From: Pirellulales bacterium
GTDB lineage: Bacteria > Planctomycetota > Planctomycetia > Pirellulales > Thermoguttaceae
Assembly (NCBI GenBank): GCA_016936015.1
Contig: JAFGPV010000083.1
Coordinates: 1 to 64,000 of the forward strand
Length of the DNA: 64,000 nucleotides
Direction: 5' to 3'
This document shows, piece by piece, positions 33,971-42,560 of this stretch. Within the stretch, counting starts at the first letter, position 1. The number at the start of each line of letters is the position of its first letter. Position numbers and translations under genes: made by a program. A model generated the notes under the pieces. The model was not told the origin of the DNA, made no database searches, and saw only the letters and a list, made by a program, of their open reading frames with translations.

Positions 33971-35137
33971 TCAAGGGGATTTTTCCCGGCGGCGGTATTT
34001 TCCCGGCGTCACGCCCACTTCCCTTTTGAAGACGCGGGACATGGTTTCCACGTGCATGAAGCCACACCGTCGTGCGATGGCGGCCAGCGAGTACGAAGTC
34101 GTCAGCAGCAATTCCTGGATGTGTTTCAAGCGGATCGAGAGGATTTCCGTATTGACCGAGTGGCCCAGGTGCTGTTGGAACCAGCGTTCCAGGGTGCTCC
34201 GCGAGAGCCGCAGGTCGCGGACGATTTTCGAAAAATCGAGCGGTTCCAGGGCGTGGCGCCGCACGTACTGAACGGCGGCGGCCGCCTCGGGTGCCTCGAA
34301 GGCCAGGACGTCGGTGGAGCGGCGGGCGACGACGCCCCGCGGCTGGAGGACAATCCGCCGGGCCGGTTTCGGGTGTCCTTGGATCAGGCGGTGCAGGAGG
34401 GCGGCCGCTTCGTAGCCGACTCCCGACGCGTTCGGATCGACGCTCGACAAGGGCGGATTGCTGAATTCGCACTCGATCGGATCGTTGTCCACTCCCAGGA
34501 CCGCCACCTCTTCGGGAACGGCGATTCTCGAGTTGTTGCAGACGCTCAGGATTTGATAGGCGCGCATGTCGTTGCAGGCCATCAGGGCCACCGGTTTCGG
34601 CAGACCGCGGAGCCAGCGGGCCAGTTCGGAGGCGAACTTTTCGGCGTGGGCCTCCACGGCCGCCAGGCCCCGGTTGCCCTTCAGCGGAGGGTGACGATAG
34701 ACGTGCGCCGAGATTCCTTTCCCCTTCAGTTGCCGTATAAAAACGGTCTCGCGGATCTCGGAAAACAACACCTGGGTAAATCCGCAGTAGGCGTAGTTCT
34801 GGAAACCCCGCTCCTGAAAATGCCGGATCGCCTGGTTTACGATTAGAGACTGATCGACCGTCACTCCCGGAATGTCCTGGGTTTCGTCCTCGTGGTAGAG
34901 ATCGACCGTAGGGAGCCTGAGCGCACGGATCTGCCGGGTCAGCTTCTCGCCGGCCAACCGGGCCAGGATCCCGTCGGGGGCCCAACGCGTCAGGCTACGT
35001 GGTAGGGGATCGCCCAGCGCCCGCTCCTCGTGGAAGAATAACCACGGCCCGGCTTGGTGCGCATAGGCCGCGATCCCGCGCATCAGCTCCCGGCCGTAAT
35101 TCCGGGAAGATTCGATCAATAAGGCAATCCGCAGCAT
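33971..35137 (-). CDS. XylR-type transcription regulator (LacI-like sensor + AraC HTH), copy 1
   Basis: This 388-residue regulator starts at the ATG at 35137 (MLRIALLIESSRNYGRELMR). Residues 1-270 form a periplasmic-binding-protein-like sensor with PVALMACNDMRAYQIL and EEVAVLGVDNDPIECEFSNP, typical of sugar-sensing LacI/XylR folds. The C-terminal AraC domain shows both helix-turn-helices: DLRLSRSTLERWFQQHLGHS and IARRCGFMHVETMSRVFKRE, ending VGVTPGKYRRR. E. coli XylR, of the same design, activates xylose genes. It is divergent from a DUF1559 gene, with a putative operator 31-59 bases upstream of its own start. A close paralogue lies at 37033-38199. Confidence 0.93.
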   Translation of the reverse strand: MLRIALLIESSRNYGRELMRGIAAYAHQAGPWLFFHEERALGDPLPRSLTRWAPDGILARLAGEKLTRQIRALRLPTVDLYHEDETQDIPGVTVDQSLIVNQAIRHFQERGFQNYAYCGFTQVLFSEIRETVFIRQLKGKGISAHVYRHPPLKGNRGLAAVEAHAEKFASELARWLRGLPKPVALMACNDMRAYQILSVCNNSRIAVPEEVAVLGVDNDPIECEFSNPPLSSVDPNASGVGYEAAALLHRLIQGHPKPARRIVLQPRGVVARRSTDVLAFEAPEAAAAVQYVRRHALEPLDFSKIVRDLRLSRSTLERWFQQHLGHSVNTEILSIRLKHIQELLLTTSYSLAAIARRCGFMHVETMSRVFKREVGVTPGKYRRREKSP

Positions 35138-35167
35138 AAAACGAGTATAGGTCCCATGATTGCGAAT

Positions 35168-35196
35168 GTCAATAAATATGATATTCATTGTCATTG
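35168..35196. promoter_or_regulatory. Putative operator of the XylR-type regulator, site 1
   Basis: The 29-base segment GTCAATAAATATGATATT then CATTGTCATTG contains the imperfect palindrome CAATAAATAT-G-ATATTCATTG. It matches, without gaps, 22 of 29 positions of the segment at 38238-38266 upstream of the paralogous regulator, in an otherwise dissimilar region. Confidence 0.6.
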
Positions 35197-35385
35197 ATCG
35201 GTTCCGACAAATCAAGGATAATAATGGAATGGAAGGCAAGTGTCTTTCCGAGAGCCTCTCGGGATTGATCTCGTCACGCCTGCCGTCCGACGAAGGTGGA
35301 CGAGGCGGAGTTCACCGAAGGGGAGGACTTTTTCGGACGCTTATCAAATCATTTTTATCTCGTTCAATAGTAAAGCGGATTCCGG

Positions 35386-36411
35386 ATGAAACGGGGAAAG
35401 AAACACAACCGGCGAGGAATGCCGCAGGCATTCACCTTAGTGGAACTGCTGGTGGTCATCGCGATCATCGGGATTTTGATCGCCTTGCTGTTGCCGGCGG
35501 TGCAGGCGGCCCGCGAGGCGGCGCGACGGAGCCAGTGCACGAACAACCTCAAGCAATTGGGATTGGCGGTTAATAATTACGTTCAGGCCCACACCACCTT
35601 CCCGGCGGGCCATGCGTCGTGGTCCTCGCCGGACGATCCCAAGGACGTTACCGCACCACCCACTTACACACAAACGGGAAAAGGCTGGATTGTCGACATC
35701 CTGCCGTACCTGGAGCGGATGGATTTGTACAAACGGTTCTTGAAAGCCAAGGGCTATGGCGGCATCTACAAGACCGAAGTCCTCCCGGCCTTGAGAGAGC
35801 AAACCCCCTTCCTGCACTGCCCTTCCGATACCACCTCGTTAAAACACTCCAACCATCAATACCAGTTCGCGGGGATCGAGGTGGAGGTGACCAATTACAA
35901 AGGCTCGATCGGCGATCCGCGGGTCGGCGACGAGTGGGGTTACTCCACGTCCAATGACGGCAGTTCCGACTGTCACGTCACAGCCGATTGTCCCGGCTTC
36001 TTCTGGCGGCACAGCTACATCGCCAAGATCACCGTGAAGCACGTCCGCGATGGGCTGAGCAATACGTTCTTGATCGGGGAAGACCTGCCGGAGCACAATT
36101 ACCACAGCACCGCGTATTACTCCAATGGCGATTGGGCCAGTTGCAACGTGCCGATCAACTACCTCCCCAAACCGCCGAAGCCTGAAGAGTGGTACAGCGT
36201 GATGAGTTTTCGCAGCCGACACCCCGGGGGAGTGAACTTCTGCATGGCCGACGCTTCCGTCCACTTCGTCGCCGATACGATCGATCATAAGTTATATCGC
36301 GCCCTGAGTACGAAAAACCACTGCAGCACGAAACAACTGAAGGAATATAATCTTCGTCCGGATCCGGTGCTGAAAGAGTGGGAACTGAAGGCCCAGGTGC
36401 CGCACGATTAA
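35386..36411 (+). CDS. DUF1559 prepilin-like protein, cassette 1
   Basis: This 341-residue protein opens with a type IV prepilin-like leader: a basic head ([10 protein letters not shown]), the cleavage/methylation site [18 protein letters not shown] and a hydrophobic helix. The conserved DUF1559 start [20 protein letters not shown] follows. The C-terminal H-x-G-G-V-N-F block is [18 protein letters not shown]. Such proteins are found in large numbers in planctomycetes, and their role at the cell surface is not known. Divergent from a XylR-type regulator and followed after 13 bases by a lipoprotein gene, it probably responds to a sugar signal. Confidence 0.93.
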   Translation: MKRGKKHNRRGMPQAFTLVELLVVIAIIGILIALLLPAVQAAREAARRSQCTNNLKQLGLAVNNYVQAHTTFPAGHASWSSPDDPKDVTAPPTYTQTGKGWIVDILPYLERMDLYKRFLKAKGYGGIYKTEVLPALREQTPFLHCPSDTTSLKHSNHQYQFAGIEVEVTNYKGSIGDPRVGDEWGYSTSNDGSSDCHVTADCPGFFWRHSYIAKITVKHVRDGLSNTFLIGEDLPEHNYHSTAYYSNGDWASCNVPINYLPKPPKPEEWYSVMSFRSRHPGGVNFCMADASVHFVADTIDHKLYRALSTKNHCSTKQLKEYNLRPDPVLKEWELKAQVPHD

Positions 36412-36424
36412 GTAGGGAATTGCC

Positions 36425-36886
36425 ATGACCGACAGGATTTTACGAACGTTTTTTTCCCTTCGCGGCGCCGCGGCGCTGGGCGGAATCGGTCTCTTCATCC
36501 TTGCTCTCGGCTGCGGTGAATCACTGGAATCATCGATCACCGGCACGGTCACGCTCGACGGCAAGCCCTTGCACATCGGCACCGTGACCTTGTATCCCGT
36601 CCAATCCGGCCCCCTGGCCTACGGCAGCATCCAGAGCGACGGAACCTACAAGATCGTCACCGGCGGGACGAAGGGGCTGAACTCGGGGGAATACAAGGTT
36701 GGCGTACTTGCCATCGACACGCCGGTCGGCACCCATCAGGGGAAGGGGCCTCCGCCGCTGGGCAAAATCCTCACGCCGCAGCGGTACCGCGATCCCGAAA
36801 CTTCCGGGCTGAAAATCACCGTCACCTCGGGGAGCAACCGGTACGACATCGCCCTGCACTCCTCGGCCCAGCCAGCGGGAGAATAA
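36425..36886 (+). CDS. Putative lipoprotein with carboxypeptidase-regulatory-like fold
   Basis: This 153-residue protein has an N-terminal hydrophobic leader with lipobox LALGC (GIGLFILALGCGE). The mature region SSITGTVTLDGKPLHIGTVT then YGSIQSDGTYKIVTGG is the typical start of a small transthyretin-like or CarboxypepD_reg-like beta sandwich. Genes of this kind regularly follow DUF1559 genes in planctomycetes, and here the gap is only 13 bases, so co-transcription is likely. Function is unknown; anchoring or assembly at the envelope is plausible. Confidence 0.88.
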   Translation: MTDRILRTFFSLRGAAALGGIGLFILALGCGESLESSITGTVTLDGKPLHIGTVTLYPVQSGPLAYGSIQSDGTYKIVTGGTKGLNSGEYKVGVLAIDTPVGTHQGKGPPPLGKILTPQRYRDPETSGLKITVTSGSNRYDIALHSSAQPAGE

Positions 36887-37032
36887 GCGTTCTGCCGGCG
36901 TTTCCCCTTTGTTTCGGGGACATAACGAAGGGGCACAATCTCGTTTGGGCACCAAGCGGCCGAGATCCTTCGCCAACCATCTGTCGAGGCTCGGAACGAC
37001 GGGAAAAGCGCGGTACTGACGGGGCGTCCGGA

Positions 37033-38199
37033 TTACAGTTTTTTCCCCTGTCGCCGATATTCCCCGGGCGTCATGCCCACGTGTCTTTTAAAAAGGCGGG
37101 ACATCGTTTCGACGTGGGGAAAACCGCAAAGTTGGGCGATGGTCTCCAGCGGATGCGTGGTCGAAAGCAGCAGTTGCTGGAGGTGCTTCACGCGGATCGA
37201 GCGGATTTCGTCGCTGACGGAGTGTCCCAGATACTGGTGGAACCAGCGTTCCAGCGTACTCCGCGAGAGCTGGAGATCGGCGAGGATGGCGGCGTAGGAG
37301 GGACGTTGCAGAGCCTGTTGCCGTACGTGCCGGATGGCGGCGGAGGCGTCGGGGTCGCCGACGGCCAGCACGTCGGTGGAACGGCGCGCGGCGACGCCCC
37401 GAGGCTCGATGAGAATTCGCCGGGACGGCTTCGGATCGCCCTGGATCAGGCGGTGCAGAAGAGCCGCCCCTTCGTAGCCGATCCGGGCCGCATTCGGATC
37501 AATGCTCGATAGGGTTGGATGGCTCAGTTCGCATTGGATCGGATCATTGTCCACCCCCAAAATCGCCACTTCCTCGGGCACGGAAATGCCCAGGGCGTTG
37601 CAGACGTTGAGTATTTGAAAGGCCCGCATATCGTTGCACGCCAACAGCGCCACGGGTTTGGGCAGGCCTTGCAGCCACTCCGCGAGCTTGGCGGCGAACC
37701 GCGTGGCATGGGCCTCGATGGCCGCCAAACGCCTCCCGCCCTTCATGGGCGGATGGTGAAACACGTGGGGCCGGATCCCCTGTTCCTGCAGTTTTGCGAG
37801 GAAATGCGCCTCGCGGTTCTCGGAGAAGAACACTTCCGGGTACCCGCAATACGCATAATTCTGAAATCCCCGCTCCTGAAAATGCCGGATCGCCTGATGT
37901 ACCAAGGCCCGCTGATCGATGGTCACTCCCGGTATGTCGAAAATCTCCTCGTCGCGGTAGAGATCGACCGTGGGGAGTTGTAAATCGCGGACTTGACGGA
38001 GCAACTCGTCGCTGGCCAGCCGGACTAGGATTCCGTCGGGCGCCCAATGCTTCAGCATCGGCGGCAGGGGATCGGCCAGGGCGCGCTCCTCGACGAAAAA
38101 CAACCACGGGCCGGCCTGGTGCGCATAGGCGGCAATCCCCCGGAGCAATTCCCGGCCGTACATCCGCGAGGACTCGATCAGTAAGGCGATGCGTAACAT
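37033..38199 (-). CDS. XylR-type transcription regulator (LacI-like sensor + AraC HTH), copy 2
   Basis: This 388-residue paralogue of the regulator at 33971 has the same length. They share long identical blocks: MLRIALLIESSR, IRHFQERGFQNYAYCG, KPVALLACNDMRAFQI and VDNDPIQCE. Differences are concentrated in the sensor (for example DEEIFDIPGVTIDQRALVHQ), which suggests a different or narrower ligand range. The AraC domain (DLQLSRSTLERWFHQYLGHS, IAQLCGFPHVETMSRLFKRH) is close enough that the two could bind the same site. It is divergent from the second DUF1559 gene and the alpha-galactosidase gene behind it, so its likely inducer is a galactoside or a breakdown product. Confidence 0.93.
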   Translation of the reverse strand: MLRIALLIESSRMYGRELLRGIAAYAHQAGPWLFFVEERALADPLPPMLKHWAPDGILVRLASDELLRQVRDLQLPTVDLYRDEEIFDIPGVTIDQRALVHQAIRHFQERGFQNYAYCGYPEVFFSENREAHFLAKLQEQGIRPHVFHHPPMKGGRRLAAIEAHATRFAAKLAEWLQGLPKPVALLACNDMRAFQILNVCNALGISVPEEVAILGVDNDPIQCELSHPTLSSIDPNAARIGYEGAALLHRLIQGDPKPSRRILIEPRGVAARRSTDVLAVGDPDASAAIRHVRQQALQRPSYAAILADLQLSRSTLERWFHQYLGHSVSDEIRSIRVKHLQQLLLSTTHPLETIAQLCGFPHVETMSRLFKRHVGMTPGEYRRQGKKL

Positions 38200-38232
38200 G
38201 ATTGGTAGTGTTAAGCATAGGTTAATTCAGAG

Positions 38233-38266
38233 AAATAGTCAATAAAAATGACTATTTTGGTCATTG
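38233..38266. promoter_or_regulatory. Putative operator of the XylR-type regulator, site 2
   Basis: A perfect inverted repeat AAATAGTCA-ATAAAAA-TGACTATTT (38233-38257) overlaps the segment 38238-38266 that aligns with site 1 at 35168-35196. It lies 34-67 bases upstream of the regulator start and in the divergent promoter region of the DUF1559 gene. Confidence 0.65.
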
Positions 38267-38355
38267 TGAGGATTTCTCGATGAGGAGAGAATAAGGGGAG
38301 TAAGCCTTTGTCTCCCATCAGTTGACTTATTGGTTGCTCCAAATGATTCGTAAGG

Positions 38356-38428
38356 GTCATCCTGAGTGTAGCGAAGGATCTCCATAACCTCCCAGATGAC
38401 ACAGGTTCTTCGTTACACTCAAAATGGC
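38356..38428. repeat. GTCATCCTGAGTGTAGCGAA inverted repeat
   Basis: GTCATCCTGAGTGTAGCGAA and the imperfect complement TTCTTCGTTACACTCAAAAT enclose a 30-base spacer. This is a widespread interspersed repeat type. It sits between the regulator operator and the DUF1559 start, within a 304-base gap. Confidence 0.8.
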
Positions 38429-38503
38429 CTTTTCGACGCCTTGCCTGTGAATCTGCCAGGTCAAGCGGTTTTATCGTCCTTTTCAAAGAAAACGGGGGTC
38501 CAG

Positions 38504-39541
38504 ATGCAAGGAATTCGACAATCCGGCGGAAAGGGGCGATCCAGGGCATTTACTTTGGTCGAACTGCTGGTGGTCATTGCGATCATCGGGATTTTAATTG
38601 CCTTGCTCCTGCCGGCGGTGCAGGCGGCCCGCGAGGCGGCGCGACAGACGCAGTGCGCAAACCATTTGAAACAATTGGGGACCGGTTGCCTTAATCACCT
38701 TGCAACCCAGAAGTTTTTTCCCAGCGGCGGCTGGGGCTGGTATTGGGTCGGCGATCCCGATCGGGGCTTCGGGAGAAATCAGCCCGGCGGTTGGACGTAC
38801 AGTATTCTGCCGTACATCGAGATGTCCCAACTCTACAACTTGGGCAAGGGGCAGCCCTCCGCGTTGAAAAAGAAAGCAGCCAATCAAGTGACCCGAACGC
38901 CCCTGTCCGTGATGAACTGTCCCACCCGGCGTCCGGCGATGTGTTTCCCCAAGCCCGTGGCCGGCACGGGAGTGGCCTACAACGCCGATTCCAATTCGTC
39001 CTCGGACAACGTCGCGGCCCGATGCGACTATGCGGGCAATTCCGGCATGATGCGCTACGACGCCCGGACGCAAACGTACATCGATTCCTGGAATTACTGG
39101 TACTTCCCTTCGTCCTACACGGAGGCCATCAACTACAATTGGATCTGCGACAGCGGGCCGAATAGCCAGTTCTACGGGGTGATCTACCAGCGGAGCACCG
39201 TAAAAACGTCCCAGGTCACCGACGGGACCAGTCATACGATCATGCTGGGAGAGAAATATCTCAATCCGGACGGCTATCGGACCGGCTATGACGGCGCGGA
39301 CAACGAGAGTATGTATTCGGGCTACAATAACGACAATCTGCGGACGACGTTTGATGGAATCAACCGCGACCGACCCGGTGACGCCAATGAGTACTTCGGC
39401 AGCGCCCATACGCAAGCCGCCCATTTCGTGTTCTGCGACGGCTCGGTCCATGGCATCGATTACAAAATCGATAAAACGATCTTCCTCTACCTCGGCGTTC
39501 GCAACGACAAGAAATCCACGGAGTGTGACGAGATCCAATAA
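38504..39541 (+). CDS. DUF1559 prepilin-like protein, cassette 2
   Basis: This 345-residue protein starts at the ATG at 38504 ([15 protein letters not shown]). The prepilin-like motif [16 protein letters not shown] and the [20 protein letters not shown] start of DUF1559 follow. The C-terminal signature is in [20 protein letters not shown]. It is a distant paralogue of the protein at 35386: the first 60 residues are nearly the same even at the DNA level, while the rest has diverged strongly. It is divergent from regulator copy 2 and followed after 199 bases by the alpha-galactosidase gene. Confidence 0.93.
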   Translation: MQGIRQSGGKGRSRAFTLVELLVVIAIIGILIALLLPAVQAAREAARQTQCANHLKQLGTGCLNHLATQKFFPSGGWGWYWVGDPDRGFGRNQPGGWTYSILPYIEMSQLYNLGKGQPSALKKKAANQVTRTPLSVMNCPTRRPAMCFPKPVAGTGVAYNADSNSSSDNVAARCDYAGNSGMMRYDARTQTYIDSWNYWYFPSSYTEAINYNWICDSGPNSQFYGVIYQRSTVKTSQVTDGTSHTIMLGEKYLNPDGYRTGYDGADNESMYSGYNNDNLRTTFDGINRDRPGDANEYFGSAHTQAAHFVFCDGSVHGIDYKIDKTIFLYLGVRNDKKSTECDEIQ

Positions 39542-39632
39542 TCGCCGAAGCGGCCGACACCGGGAATCAACCGGCCCTGACTTGCCCTTGCTCTCTAAAG
39601 AAGAACATAATGAACGTGTTTAATCCCGGCGC

Positions 39633-39658
39633 TTCCGGGCCGACACGGCCCGGCTCTG
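39633..39658. repeat. Family-D palindrome, inverted copy
   Basis: TTCCGGGCCGACACGGCCCG plus GCTCTG is the reverse complement form of the CAGAGCCGGGGCGTGTCGCC unit found at 19933, 19973 and 22618. It lies before the alpha-galactosidase gene. Confidence 0.8.
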
Positions 39659-39740
39659 TTAAAATATTAACCTTCGGGTAGTCTTTTTCCGAGATTCCCT
39701 GCACTTTCAGTCCTCCAGGAACTCATTTCGGAGAACCGTC

Positions 39741-41762
39741 ATGAAAAAACCTCCCGTCGTCAGAGTTGCCCGCCTCGGACGTCAATTGCTTGGGATTGCG
39801 CTGGTCTGCGGCGTGGCGGCAACTGGCGGGGCGGCGGAAACCGTGCCCTTAAGTTCCCTGGACCTCGGCAAGATCCGCCAGGGGTATGGGCAACCACAGG
39901 CCAAAAAGTCTATCATCGGCGCGCCGCTTTCACTCGGCGGAGAGGTCTTTGCCGAAGGGGTGGGAACCCACGCTGAAAGCACTTTCTTCGTGAGGCTCCG
40001 CGGCGGAACGGAACGGCTGACCGCCAAGGTCGGCGTGGACGACGGCCGGAAGGGCCACGGCGGATCGGTCGAGTTCCGCGTCTACGGCGACGGCAAACTG
40101 CTCTACAAAAGCGGCGTGATGAAGCCGGGCGACGACCCCAAGCCGGTCGACGTCGATCTGCGGGGCGTCGAGCTGGCGCTATTGAAGGTGACCGGCGCCG
40201 GCGACGGCATCGCCCACGACCACGCCGACTGGGCCGACGCCGTGTTCCACGTCTTGGGCGCCCGACCCGAGGCGGCCGACGTCCCCGCCGAGCCGGCCGT
40301 GATCCTCACGCCCCAGCCCCCGCTGGAGCCGCGGATCAACGGACCGCGGATCTTCGGCGTCCGCCCCGGTTCGCCGTTCCTGTACACCGTTCCCGCCACC
40401 GGCGAACGACCGATGACCTTCGCCGTCGAGAATCTCCCGGAAGGCTTGAAAGTCGATCCGGAAACCGGCCAGATCACTGGCGCGCTGAAAACGCCGGGGG
40501 AGTACGAGGTTGCTTTCAAAGCGACGAACGTCAACGGCTCCGCGAAGCGGAAATTCAAAATCGTCTGCGGCGACACCCTGGCCCTGACGCCCCACATGGG
40601 CTGGAACAGTTGGTACGTCTGGGACATCCGCGTCTCGGACAAGATCATGCGCGAGGCCGCCGAGGCGATGGTCGAAACGGACATGATCAACCACGGCTAT
40701 CAGTACGTCAACATCGACGACTGCTGGGCGGTCCGGCCCGGTGCGAACGATCCCAAGCTGGACGGCCCGCCGCGCGACGCCCAGGGCAAAATCAACGCCA
40801 ACAAGCGCTTCCCCGACATGAAGGCCCTGACCGATTACATCCACCGCCTGGGACTAAAGGCCGGCATCTACACCTCGCCCGGACGCCTGACCTGTGCGGG
40901 ATTCACCGGCGCCCTGCGCCACGAAAAACTCGACGCCGAGCGGTTCGCCGAGTGGGGATTCGATTTCCTGAAGTACGACTGGTGTTACTACAACGAGGAG
41001 GCCAAGGACAAGAGCCTGGCGGAATACCAAAAGCCCTACCGCCTGATGGGCGGCATCCTGAAGCAGCAAAAACGCGACATCGTGCTGAACATCTGCCAGT
41101 ACGGCATGGGCGACGTCTGGAAGTGGGGCAAAGAGGTCGGCGGGCATAGCTGGCGGACCGCCGGCGACCTGGGCCACGACGTCGCCGGCAGCCTCTTCCG
41201 CGACGGTTTCGATCTCTACTCTCAGCGCGAGTTGCACAAGTACGGCGGGCCCGGCGGCTGGAACGATCCCGATTATCTGCTGATCGGCTACCTCAGCTCC
41301 AGTTTCTCGAAAAGCGCCGACGAGAAGACCGGCTACACCTCGCTGACGCCCAACGAACAGTACACGCACGTCTCGCTGTGGTGCCTGGTCGCCGCCCCGC
41401 TGATCTTCAGCGGCGACGTCACCCGGCTGGACAAGTTCACCGCGAACCTGCTGATGAACGACGAGGTGCTCGACGTCGATCAGGACCCCTTGGGCCGGCC
41501 CGGCCGGCGCATGGCCAAGGACGGCGACCTGGAAGTCTGGGCCAAGGACATGGAGGACGGCTCGAAGGCCGTGGGACTGTTCAACCGCGGCGAGATGGAA
41601 GCCCGGGTTACGGCCAAGTGGTCGGACCTCGGCCTGTCGGGCAAGCAGCGGGTCCGCGACCTCTGGCGGCAGAAGGACCTGGGCGAATTTCCCGATTCCT
41701 TCAGCGCCCCGGTTGGCCGCCACGGCGTGGTCCTGCTCCGCGTCTGGCCGGCGGAAGAGTGA
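39741..41762 (+). CDS. Secreted GH27 alpha-galactosidase with NPCBM domain
   Basis: This 673-residue enzyme releases terminal alpha-galactose (or related alpha-sugars) from glycans. A signal peptide ends near ATGGAAET. Residues about 34-175 form an NPCBM carbohydrate-binding domain (GGEVFAEGVGTHAESTFFVR, KVTGAGDGIAHDHADWADAV). A putative Ig-like domain (about 200-285) follows. The GH27 barrel starts at LTPHMGWNSWYVWD. The nucleophile is Asp413 in FLKYDWCYYN, and the acid/base is Asp476 in SWRTAGDLGHD. The C-terminal beta domain ends at VGRHGVVLLRVW. With the upstream XylR-type regulator and the MFS transporter beyond, it looks like the hydrolytic core of a sugar-utilisation locus. Confidence 0.95.
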   Translation: MKKPPVVRVARLGRQLLGIALVCGVAATGGAAETVPLSSLDLGKIRQGYGQPQAKKSIIGAPLSLGGEVFAEGVGTHAESTFFVRLRGGTERLTAKVGVDDGRKGHGGSVEFRVYGDGKLLYKSGVMKPGDDPKPVDVDLRGVELALLKVTGAGDGIAHDHADWADAVFHVLGARPEAADVPAEPAVILTPQPPLEPRINGPRIFGVRPGSPFLYTVPATGERPMTFAVENLPEGLKVDPETGQITGALKTPGEYEVAFKATNVNGSAKRKFKIVCGDTLALTPHMGWNSWYVWDIRVSDKIMREAAEAMVETDMINHGYQYVNIDDCWAVRPGANDPKLDGPPRDAQGKINANKRFPDMKALTDYIHRLGLKAGIYTSPGRLTCAGFTGALRHEKLDAERFAEWGFDFLKYDWCYYNEEAKDKSLAEYQKPYRLMGGILKQQKRDIVLNICQYGMGDVWKWGKEVGGHSWRTAGDLGHDVAGSLFRDGFDLYSQRELHKYGGPGGWNDPDYLLIGYLSSSFSKSADEKTGYTSLTPNEQYTHVSLWCLVAAPLIFSGDVTRLDKFTANLLMNDEVLDVDQDPLGRPGRRMAKDGDLEVWAKDMEDGSKAVGLFNRGEMEARVTAKWSDLGLSGKQRVRDLWRQKDLGEFPDSFSAPVGRHGVVLLRVWPAEE

Positions 41763-41807
41763 GAAAGTACACGTCTCTTTTGGCTGTCATAGAGCACCGT
41801 TCGGCTG

Positions 41808-42404
41808 CTATCCGACCGCAAGGAGCCATAACACACTCATAAGGGGTAAAATGATAAAAAGGATCAAGAAGATCCATATCAAAACGGAAAACCGATATTT
41901 GACGTGGGGTGTCTGCTGGATGATCGCCTTGTATTCCGGTGTGAAGACGTACTGGCCTTTTTTCCGAAGCAGAAGCGAGAGGATATAGGCATTGATGAGC
42001 GTTCCTACGGGAAAGGCAAACAATCCGAGGGAGGAAAAGACGCCGGCTGCAATCCAGGCTGAACGCTTCAAGCGGCGCAGCCCGATTCCCACCCAAATAC
42101 CCAGGGCGGCGAGCAGTGCGTAAAAACATACAAAGCCAAACAGCACCCAGAATCCCCGCGTGTCTATCCTCCGGACGATGGTCGCCGGGCCGTTTTCCGC
42201 GAAAGCGGCAAAAAGACCGATAATCCCGCCGACGATGATCGATCCGCTCCCGATAAAATACAGAGTGCCAATCGATTTGATGGAGGCCTCGACGGCGATA
42301 TGGTTTCTCCGAATAACCTCCGCATCTGCTTCCTCGATCGGAGCGGTGGGTTGTGAAAAGACGTCTGTCTTCGGCGCCGCATAGGGATTTTGGGAATCGT
42401 TCAT
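41808..42404 (-). CDS. Polytopic membrane protein of unknown function
   Basis: This 198-residue protein starts at the ATG at 42404 (MNDSQNPYAAPKTDVF). The N-terminal NPYAAP motif is frequent in small membrane proteins of planctomycetes and gammaproteobacteria. At least four membrane helices follow: GTLYFIGSGSIIVGGIIGLF, WVLFGFVCFYALLAALGIWV, WIAAGVFSSLGLFAFPVG and FSVLIWIFLILFIILPLMSV. No motif suggests a function. It is convergent with the alpha-galactosidase gene, separated by 45 bases, and divergent from the MFS transporter gene. GC content is lower than in the flanks. Confidence 0.75.
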   Translation of the reverse strand: MNDSQNPYAAPKTDVFSQPTAPIEEADAEVIRRNHIAVEASIKSIGTLYFIGSGSIIVGGIIGLFAAFAENGPATIVRRIDTRGFWVLFGFVCFYALLAALGIWVGIGLRRLKRSAWIAAGVFSSLGLFAFPVGTLINAYILSLLLRKKGQYVFTPEYKAIIQQTPHVKYRFSVLIWIFLILFIILPLMSVLWLLAVG

Positions 42405-42560
42405 CTTCAGCCCTGGCGATGAAAAGTGTTCCCGGTTCGATTCCACCCATTTGCAGCTTGAAGGTTAGCAAGGGCGGTACTGCTTGTCAAATCGGGTAGT
42501 CTTGCGTCCACGGAGTTTGCCGGGGATAATGCGGACCTTGGCCATAACCTCCGCTTTACC

